Positions 55,482-64,000 of a stretch of DNA of 64,000 nucleotides are shown piece by piece. This stretch comes from Utricularia gibba. Its lineage: Eukaryota > Streptophyta > Magnoliopsida > Lamiales > Lentibulariaceae. Each line of letters opens with the position of its first letter. Positions within the stretch are counted from its first letter, which is position 1. The notes below the pieces were generated by a model. It was given only the letters and a program-made list of their open reading frames with translations. It ran no database searches and was not told where the DNA came from. The position numbers and the translations under genes are program-made. Location: contig NEEC01000007.1 of NCBI GenBank assembly GCA_002189035.1, positions 3,286,001 to 3,350,000 of the forward strand, given 5' to 3'.

Positions 55482-58400
55482 TTATTGCATCCCAAATTGT
55501 ATGAAATCATACCTGAATATGTTTGGCCTTATGAATTGCGATGAATTTTTTGCAATCGATATTGCAGCCTTATTGTCCCTATAAAGAGCTATAGGTGTTG
55601 ATTGATTCGTCTCAATTTCCTCCAGCATCTGGCGAAGCCACAATGCCTGATTTGAGGCTGAAGAAGTGGAAATATATTCTACTTCCACCATGGATTGAGC
55701 CACTACAGCTGTCTCTTTGTATTCCATGAGAAGGGACTTTTGTTCAGGTAGAAAATATATCCTGATGTGGTTTTGCAATTCGTGCTCCAAGCATAATCAC
55801 TGTTGCAGAAACCTGATATTGTAAGTGGTTCATTCTTTGAGTAGGGGTAAAAAATACCATAGTCCAATGTTTTCTTGATGTAACGCAGGATTCATTTGGC
55901 TGCAGCAAAGTGGGACACTTTTGGAGCCTTCATAAATCTGGAAAGAATATTCATAGAGTAGTACAAATCAAGTCTAGTGTGGGTGAGAAAAATTAGGCTG
56001 CCAACCAAGTTTCTGTAGAGTGTAGGATCCACGTCTGTCTCATCAAATGAGTAATCCAAAGATGTTTTTGATAGAACATGAGTGGGACTTCCATTTGCCT
56101 CGTCCATCTTAAAGTTCTTGAGTGATTCTTGTGAATATTTTCTTTGACATAAGAAAGTGCTTTTTGTAGGTGCCTGCATGATTTCAAGGCCTAAATAGAA
56201 ACGCATCGGTCCCAGGTCTGTCATTTCAAATTCTCCCTATAATTTTGCTTTCAAATCATTCATAGAATGACTGTTGCTTGAGGTAATGAATAGGTCGTCC
56301 ACATATATGCTCATTAGTAGTTTCTGTCCATTTTCCTCTTTGTAAAATCGGGTCTATTCACTATGAGTTTGGATGAAGCCTTCGGATTCAAAAAATCGCA
56401 TAATTCTTTCATTCCAAGCTCTTGATGCCTGTTTCAAATTGTACAAGGCCTTTTTCATTTTCAATATTTTTTGTTCTTTGTGTTTGATTTCATAACCTTG
56501 TGGCTGCTTGTAGTAAATGACTTCAGTTAAAACACCATTCAAAAACGCTGTTTTTACATCCATATGATGGACTGGCCAGCCATAATGAGTTGCAAGAGCC
56601 TGCAACAGCTTCATAGTATCAAATCTAGACATAGGTGCAAACACTTGACTATAATTCACACCATGTATCTGGGCATATCCTTTTGCTACTAACTTGGATC
56701 TTTTTTTGTTCTCTGAGCCTTCAGCATTATATTTTGTTATGTGTATCCATTTCAGGTCAATTGGCTCTAATGCTAGGTCAGAAGGTCTTTCTAACAATTC
56801 TCAAGTATCATTTCTGATAATAGAATCCATCTCATTATCCATGGATTTCTTCCATTCCTCATCTTGTGCAGCATCTTCATAGGATGTAGGATCAGACCCA
56901 ACATAGCAGGAGAGAGCATCAACTGATAGGTTCATTGGTTGATTAATAATGTCCACTTAGTTTTATAAGTGCCCTTTTCCTCCTTACTCATTGATCGCTT
57001 GTCTATATCTTTTGTTTCATTGTCTGATTCGAGATTAGAAGGTTCCACAATAGTAAATTCTTGGTCACTCTCGACTTCTGAAAGTGGCTCATGAATATTT
57101 TCAAGAGGTGAATAATTGTTGATACTTTCTATAGCATATTCAGATGTGTTGTGTTGCTGTTCATGATTTTCTGTTTCAGTTTGTAAATCATCACTTCTTG
57201 CTCTAACAGGATGCTGATGCGGCAAGTGATAGGCACCGAATGTGTTAGATGAGAGGTTTCCAGCTGTCCTTTGTTTTTTATTTGTACCTATGGAAATAGA
57301 ATAGTCATTATTCCAAACATATCTGAGTTCTTCATCAAAGACAATGTTTCTACTTATGATGATAGACTGAGTTCCAAGTAGGTAAATTCTATATCCCTTT
57401 TTCATTGAACTATACCCAACAAAGATGCCAATGTTCATCCTTTCATCTAATTTGGATCTTTTTTCTGCAGGGATATGGGCATAGCAAATTGAGCCAAACA
57501 CTTTCAGGTGATCAATGGCCATTTTCTTTCCAGTCCAGAGTTCATGACGGGCCCTTCCTCAAATGGATCGAGAGGGCAATAAGTTCAGTAGGTATACTAC
57601 AATGGATGCGGCCTCAGCCGAAAAAATAAGCAGCATTTTTTTTCAAACAAGAGGCATCTAATCATATTTTGAATGATTCTATTTTTCTTTTCGCTAACAC
57701 CATTTTGTTCTAGAGTGTAGGGAGCGGTATAATGATGAACAATTCCTTCTCCTTGATAGTAAAGACTCGGTGACTTGGAGATGAACTCTCCCCCATTATT
57801 AGAGCATAAAACTTTTAATTTTTAGCCACACTTTTTTTCAACCATAGTTTTGAAGAATTTGAAAATCTCTATTGTTTCAGATTTTTGCTGCAAGAAATAT
57901 ATCCAAGAGAACTTGGAGTAGTCATCAACAAAGGTGAGAGAGTACTGCATATATCTGTGTGCACTAGAGCCAATTTTTCCTCACTTCCTCAAACTTTGAG
58001 GAAATGTATGCCTTACATATTTTCCTTTCATGCAGATTTCATAGCGAAAATTCGTAAACTTGATATCATCCAGCTCAATGATTCGTGCATCTTTCTGTAA
58101 GAGTTTCAAATTTTTAATAATGTAATTTTCGAAGCATTTGTGCCATAGGTTAGAGATTTTAGAGACTGAAACTACCACTTCATGAAAGTTTGTTACCTTG
58201 ATCTGGTACAAATTGTTACTAATCTACAGGGCCATTGTAGATCTATTTTTTATCAGATCAATAATTTTGATTCCTTCATTTAATAATTTCACTTCGAAAA
58301 CAGCACAGACTTAGTATTGAAGTCTAAGGTAATTCTATTTTCTCTAATTTGCATCTGTTTCTCAAAAGCTTGTAACTCACCGATGAACTTATCAAATTTC

Positions 58401-58960
58401 ATAGGTTCTTTATGTCCCATGATTTTCCATAGCTTTTCTTCAACTTCAACGGCACACAATTTGGGTAGGCTCATCATGGCCTTTTCTATAATCTTGGAAT
58501 CTAGGAGGTCTTCTCCTAGGGCTTGAATTTCATTAAACAGCTTTGAAGTTCGATCATAATATTGTTTTAGATTCTCTGAATCCTTCATAATATTTCTCTC
58601 AAATTCTTCCATCAGGCTTTGACGAGTGTATTTTTGCATTTTTTCATCCCTCCATATAGCTCTTGGAGTTTGTCTAAGATCTCCTTGGGTGCATGACAAT
58701 CAGTAATCTTGTCAAATACCTTGTTGGCAAGTGTGCATGCAGAGCTATAATGACAGCATACTTGTTTTCTTCAAAAGTTTTTAACCTTTTGAGTTTAGCT
58801 ACTGTAGGGTTTTTCCAGAGAGGTGAGGTTCACTTACCTCTTTGGAAATCACTGTCCAGTGCTTCTTGTACTTGAGATAAGGTGTTATTTTCCTAACCCA
58901 TCGATGATAGTTTTCACCATAGAAAATAGGGATCTTTGTCTGATCGGTGAAGGACATCAA
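55482..58960 (-). pseudogene. Copia gag-pol polyprotein, broken
   Basis: Right to left: gag start (YGENYHRWV and YLKYKKHWTV, 58930-58850) and body (LMEEFERNIMKDSENLKQYYDR, MMSLPKLCAVEVEEKLW; 58699-58289); GAG-pre-integrase (about 58200-57980); integrase remnants with HHYTAPYTLEQNGV (about 57730) and IDHLKVFGSICYAHIP, FVGYSS (57522-57380); reverse transcriptase with KWIHITKYNAEG, RSKLVAKGYAQ, MDVKTAFLNG, LYNLKQASRAWNE (56797-56354); RT end with LGLEIMQAP (56224); and RNase H with AQSMVEVEYISTSSA, NQALWLRQML and YRDNKAAISIA (55790-55482). The RT YVDD region lies in a frame break near 56290. Confidence 0.88.
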
Positions 58961-58995
58961 TTACAATGTGAGTTGACAAGTACATGCAAAATCAG

Positions 58996-59012
58996 TTGCT
59001 TGGATATCATGT
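58996..59012 (-). other. Copia primer-binding site
   Basis: The minus strand reads ACATGATATCCAAGCAACTG immediately after the 5' LTR. It resembles the initiator tRNA-Met type PBS with substitutions. Confidence 0.55.
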
Positions 59013-59325
59013 TGCTTTTTTTATTCAAAACTGATTTGAAGAAAACAATGAGTGGTAGAGAACAATTGACTTTAGGCAAAAGAAGTTCAATTCACCCTGT
59101 CGGTTGCTAGGGTTGGGATACAGTTTAAATATGTCCCATAATTCATGCAAAATTATATGTTGTTAGCCCATTAGAGGCCCAAAACCTAAATAAGGTCAAA
59201 AAATTATCGAAGTTTGCAGTAAAAAAACTTCAACTCTTCTCGATCACATCTGACTCGCATCCATCCTCTGTTCCTTCAGATGAAGTCGCTCCTTCTGGGT
59301 TTCCAACTGAGGAAGACATCCAACA
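59013..59325 (-). repeat. Copia 5' LTR
   Basis: The upstream LTR, about 310 bases, differing from the 55-kb copy by scattered substitutions and small gaps. It ends at CATCCAACA (59325). Confidence 0.8.
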
Positions 59326-61120
59326 TTTTGCGTAACGTCGCAATCAGTCGCAAGGCCATTTCGAGGGAAAGTTGTGCTGGAGGAGAAAGGTAAGGGAAAC
59401 CGGCAACACTGCCGTGTCTAGGGATAAGAGATGCCTGAGTGAGCTTACGGGCGGGTCTGGATGGGTCTCCACGGCTGGAACCCATCCTGGCGATCAACGT
59501 GTGGTAGCCCCGGGAGATTCAAACTTAAGGGCTCTTGGGCCATTTTTACGTGCTTACAGCGTTACATTTAGGGGCTACAGTAGGCTAACCCTCTTGCATG
59601 CTTATCGCAGATGAATCGGTGAATCAGGCGGCGTCGTGCGGGTTGGATGGGTCGTTGGCAGAGTGAACCGAGGCAAGCACATGGGCAACAACCGGGAATG
59701 GTGCATTATTTCTACTTTCACACTTATGTTAACCTTTCGGGTTGTGTGGTGTTGAACCCTATGCTTTGAAATAACTGGACTTATTTTCCCTTAGAAATTT
59801 GATTTTTGGTTATTTAAAACCCCATGGGGTTCCGGGTCATCACAATCTTGGGTTCTAGTCAGAACTCAGAAGCAATATGGGACATAGAAAATAGAAATAT
59901 TTTAGAAAAATAGAAAAAATAAGAGAGATATTTGCAAAATACTCACTCATATCTAGAACTTCGAGTAATGAGAAAAGAAGGCAATTTGGGGAAAGAGAAC
60001 TTCATTTGGAGCTATTATGACATTGAACCTAGCTCCGTATTATTATTTCAATTAAAAAATAATAGTTGACAAACATTTATACTGGAATTAATTTTCTTTA
60101 TACATTTTGAAAATTTCATATTTTCTACTTGCTTTTCAGATATAGTTGTGATTGTTTATCTAGTTTCAATATATGATATTATGATTTCTTTTTTTAACAT
60201 GTATAGCTAGATTTCAAAGATGCCTTAGGTTATAAAAAGATGGTATGATATTTTAGCTCTTATTTTTTGTCTACATTTTTTTTTTTTTTTTGTCTTGCTG
60301 TCTTATTAGATCTCGCATAGATCTAAAGGATAGGGGAATAATAAATACAATTCAAACACCAGATTCGGAGGTAGATTAAAGGATTTGGATGAGTAGAGAA
60401 TATTGGATAATAAACCAATAGAATTTGAATGATCTATTTTTATTTATTTTATGAAATGATAAACTCAAGGGTGACATGATTAGAAAAACTTGAGTATGTC
60501 TTTAGGTGAAAATGTGGAATGATTCTGGTAGACCTAGTTTATTTCAAATTGTGAAAATACAAAAATATGGATTAGATTTCAGATTTTAATTTACTATACT
60601 ACCGAAGCTAACTTAATGCATCATTGTTTTTATTTGTATTCAATCAATATTTATTATCTTCTAGTTGTTTATTTAATTTCATTTACTACTTCAGAACACT
60701 ACCATTAGTTTTAGTTAGGAATTAGACTATAATTAATTTATGATTCTATATTCTATTCACACACTTAAGGCACAAGTTCATTGTATTCAGCTTTGATTCT
60801 GTAGTATCTTTTCGTTTAAATTATGTTTTTATGTTAATTGAGTTTATAAATTTATTCGAAAGAAAAAACTTTATTTGTAATGATTAGCAAAATTTTTAGT
60901 AATCAACAAAACTGATCACAAGCTTCTTTAGATCAAACAATTCTTACTGTCATACAAACTCTCCTTTTAACTTAGGGACCTTGTGCATCTTATCAATTGC
61001 TTCAACTCAATCTGAAAGCGTTGGAACTGAAAATGCATTGTAAGCTGCATGGACAACAGACGGGTGGTCGAGGGAGATGGAATAGCAAGGGTAGAGGTGA
61101 ATGGAAGAATGGGGGACGTG
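59326..61120. other. Intergenic: GC-richer patch and LTR-like AT-rich DNA
   Basis: 59330-59850 is clearly richer in G and C than its surroundings and ends in GGGTTCCGGGTCATCACA, which is like a gypsy LTR end, but no partner LTR or polyprotein was found. 59960-60910 resembles 54360-54990. No gene is supported. Confidence 0.35.
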
Positions 61121-64000
61121 GAAGTGATAAGTCCCACATTTAATCTTATATTTGTCATACGAATTTCTCCGACCCATAAGTTTCAATTAGGGATTAAATA
61201 AGCAATTTATCCGACCCATAAGTTTTGCGAATTGACATATTTGGCCTACAAATTTTTATTGCTATAGAAGACACCTATTTAATAATGAAAAATTTGACCT
61301 GATGAAATTTCAATTTCGGCATATTTGACCCACATAATTTATCGTTTCGATATATTTGACCTACACAGTTAAATCCAGTTAAATAATATTATTATTTTAA
61401 TAAATTATTAAAAAAATAAAAATTTCTATATTTGAAAATTCCTCCAAATAGATTAACAGGTGAATGAACGAATTTCTCCAAGAATTAACCCAAATCATTC
61501 ATTCCCCTAACTCCAACATTTTTTCCTTCTGGGTGAATTTCATGCAGAATCTTTTCCGGCTACTAGAGCTAAATAGCACTGCAATGGAGGGGTTGCAGGG
61601 GGCGGAAGCTAGGGTGCTATTTTTCAGTGGTGTGCCCGATAAGTTGTGGCTGAGGACCAAAAGGGTATGGGTTGCAGATGGCTAAGATTGAAGGACATTT
61701 CCTTTCTATGAAGTATTTAGGCCCCCTTCAACGTCAATGGACTGTTAGTTGAAGGTACCAGATCATTATTTTGACTTATAGGTCAATCTATAAGTGAAGA
61801 AAGGAATAGTAGGTTGTTAAGGTTTCAATAGAGTTGAACCTGCACTCAAACCTGAGGAGGGACTGAAGAGAACCTGTAACACAACTAGGGAAGAGGAAGA
61901 GCATTAAAGAATATATCAGGTAGCGGAGAGGGGTAATTGGGAAAGACAACAGATAGATTTGCTTTTTAGAGAGTCTATCTTATGGGTGTCACTATTATTT
62001 CATTTCATAATTTACGTTGTCTCTCCCTTGTAATTGATAATCAGTTGATTTTGAATGACACTATTTAATAAGGACTGCTAATACCGATTGAATGCTCATC
62101 TTAGTTCAATTTTATTGGAGTTCTTGAAAGTTTGCATTTAGGTATGTTGCGCTTTTAATCTTTGGTTTTCATATTGCAGTTATTGAAAGTTTGCATTCAG
62201 GTTTCTTATCCCTTCCGTGTGTGTGGATCTCTGGAATCGGGAAGATATTTTTTAGGGGGTCAAATGCAATGAAAATGTGTTTTTGACTTCTTGATGAGTC
62301 ATAGAGAAGTGAAAAAAGATGTTTTTTTTTTTATAATCACAACTAGTCTATGGTGCAAATACTATCATAGATTGGGTTTTGCATTGGTTTAAGATAAAAA
62401 AAATGTAACATTTTTTTTTATAATATATTGCACATTGTGAGATTAGTAAAATGTGTGCTTTTTACTTGTAATTTTTTATGGATTAGTGTTATTTCTTCTC
62501 CAGGATTATGTGCTCTTTGTATTATGCTATCACTAAGGGAGCCTTATGTTCTTTGTATGCATGTTTTATAAAGATTTTCCATATGACTTATGTTATGCTT
62601 CGTGTTAGTCCCATCAAAATAATGGGTGTTGGTTGTCCTCTTCAATCTTATTGTTGATTTCTTAGTTGATGTATTTGTAGATATGAATACTTACATGAAG
62701 TATGAAAACAGCTTCAAATTAGACTACGGGAGTGAGGAGGAAGACTATAATCGACGACCAATTGCCCATCGAGAATGATGATTATGGACTATCTTTGCAA
62801 GTTCTTGTATCCGAAGGGGTACAATTGGAAGCTCCTCGCAATGAAACAAGTGAAGACCCTTTGAACATTGTTAAAACGAAAAGCAGTAGTGTTCGAATAT
62901 AAGAACTTGTGTAAGTATAATTTGTTCTGAATAAATTGTATTATTATTGTTTTTAGTATTTAAATTTTGTTTTATTTATAGGGAAGGATAATCTTTGAAT
63001 TGAAAGCCGAGGCTAAAGACACACTTGAAGGATATTGCATGCAGAAAAGAATCCAATTTTGGTTTGAGAAGAATGATAAGCGTCGTTTGATTGCTCGTTG
63101 TAGAGGTAGTGAAGGGGAAACATGTCTGTGGAAGGTGTATGTGAAGATAACACCGATGACAACTTGGGGTGATTATGAAGTCACTCCACATCACCATTGT
63201 AGGCCACATGTGAAAAAATCAGTGAATGTGCGTTGGCTTGGGAAGATGTACATGGATAGGTTCATCGATTATCCGTTGATGAAGGTTGCGGATCCACTTA
63301 CGAATATAAAATGTGATTGGCATGTGAAGGTGTCTACTCACAAGATGAGGAGAGCGAAAGAAAACGCAAGCAAGATGGCTGTGGGAAGTATGAATAATGA
63401 TTTCGAGCACCTATGAAGTTATTGTAAACAATATCGGGTATCGAATGAAGGTGCTTCTATGACAATATTGGAGGTAGACGATAGTGAAGATGGGAAAAGC
63501 AAAATATGCAAAGGAGTTTATTTTTGTATTAAGGTATGCATTTTTGAAATATTTTTTTATATATTTGTGGATTTATTTTCAATTTTGTAGTATTTTTTCT
63601 TACATATTTTTGGTTGATTTATTGTTGAACATTGTATGTTAGAAGTGTTTTTTATTTATTATGTAATGATAAGTTAGCATTTAATTATTGTTGATTTATT
63701 GGATTATGTGATAATATTTGATTCTTTTTTTTTTAGTATTTTCGTGATTATGTTAATTATAGACTTGTAAAGATGGATTATGTATATATAGCCATAATGT
63801 GATTGGAGTTGATAGCACACATACATTGAGTAAATTGAAAGGGAAAGTGCTAGTAGTGATGGCCTCGGATCCGAACAATGGAGTTTTTCCTCTTGCGTGA
63901 GGTGTTGTTGGTAGTGAAACTTTGATGACATGGACTTGGTTCATAAAATTGCTTGATGAAGACTATGATATTCCAGAGGAGACGCAAGAATCGTTTACCA
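61120..64000 (+). mobile_element. Second Mutator-like element, 5' part
   Basis: An AT-rich terminal-like region (61140-61440) contains three imperfect repeats of CATATTTGACCCACA-type text (61245, 61318, 61350). About 1.2 kb downstream a MuDR-type transposase starts and runs off the window. The second end lies outside, so the left border is a guess. Confidence 0.5.
62683..64000 (+). pseudogene. Mutator transposase (MuDR type), broken and cut by the window end
   Basis: It begins MNTYMKYENSFKLDYGSEEED after an acceptor-like TTTGTAG, with a frame change soon after (acidic ENDDYGLSLQVLVSEG). Exon 2 (from about 62983) gives the MuDR DNA-binding segment: IIFELKAEAKDTLEGYC, IARCRGSEGETCLWKVYVK and HHHCRPHVKKS. 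After further breaks the DDE part appears: VIGVDSTHTLSKLKGKVLVV, ASDPNNGVFPLA, then a TGA in place of a tryptophan codon before GVVGSETLMTWTWFIKLL. It is similar in plan to, but clearly different from, the 29-kb transposase. Confidence 0.8.

Larger units (their letters stand above)
55009..59325 (-). mobile_element. Ty1/copia element with two LTRs, decayed
   Basis: Direct repeats at 55009-55320 and 59013-59325 share nearly all of their roughly 310 bases (ACTGATTTGAAGAAAA, TTGCTAGGGTTG, ATACAGTTTAAATATG, CTGAGGAAGACATCCAACA). On the minus strand each begins TGTTGGATGTCTTCC. Between them, right to left, come gag, integrase, reverse transcriptase and RNase H, the copia gene order. No clear target duplication was found. 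Confidence 0.85.

Noticed and set aside
61464-61685. A 73-codon ORF in the second MULE's leader region
   Set aside because: There is no family resemblance, and it is isolated from other exons in a likely non-coding part of the element.
1-64000. CRISPR arrays, tRNA, rRNA, bacterial operon features
   Set aside because: Direct repeats here are minisatellite, LTR or tandem repeat types. No cloverleaf or rRNA core sequence was recognised, and the gene structure is eukaryotic.

Overview
This is nuclear DNA from a flowering plant, almost certainly a eudicot. It has small exons, AT-rich introns with GT-AG borders, long AT-rich intergenic DNA and plant-only protein families (DREB-type AP2/ERF, P-class PPR, plastid NTF2-like, plant mobile domain). 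It is also full of Ty1/copia, Ty3/gypsy, Mutator, hAT and PIF/Harbinger elements. I saw no bacterial genes, rRNA, tRNA or CRISPR arrays.

The first 24 kb is a gene island. In order it holds: the 3' end of a DedA/VTT (SNARE-associated Golgi) membrane protein gene (+); a two-KH-domain RNA-binding protein (+); a single-exon PPR protein (+); a decayed 4-kb PIF/Harbinger element; a short copia relic; a plastid NTF2/SnoaL-like protein (+); a 12-exon alpha/beta hydrolase (+); a DREB-type ERF (+); an AlgH/UPF0301 protein (-); and a two-domain thioredoxin/GST-fold protein (+). The last two are transcribed divergently from about 330 bp. Five of these genes appear to miss single bases inside conserved exons, six sites in all and always a loss of one base. 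That looks like uncorrected assembly indels rather than six independent mutations. Two introns have GC donors.

From about 24 kb to the end the window is a nested transposon landscape. An old minus-strand Ty3/gypsy element (A) runs from about 27.4 to 53.65 kb between related LTRs. A 5.7-kb Mutator-like element sits inside one of its LTRs, flanked by an imperfect 9-bp duplication, and the other LTR preserves the unfilled site. This MULE carries a broken transposase (+) and, tail to tail, a complete open four-exon plant-mobile-domain gene (-). The body of element A is interrupted by an Athila-like LTR/gag fragment ended by a 200-bp palindrome, and by a second minus-strand gypsy (B). The RNase H of B is split by a probable solo LTR that holds hAT transposon DNA. 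Between the hAT transposase and the hAT-like left end lie an NLI/FCP1-like HAD phosphatase gene, a 228-bp tandem repeat rich in hairpins and a 109-bp tandem repeat. Next to gypsy B is an inverted second gag-protease copy of the same family.

Further right is a copia element with both LTRs (55.0-59.3 kb), a stretch of LTR-like DNA, and the 5' part of a second Mutator-like element running off the window edge. Host genes are described from exon-by-exon reading; element borders are as precise as reading by eye allows.
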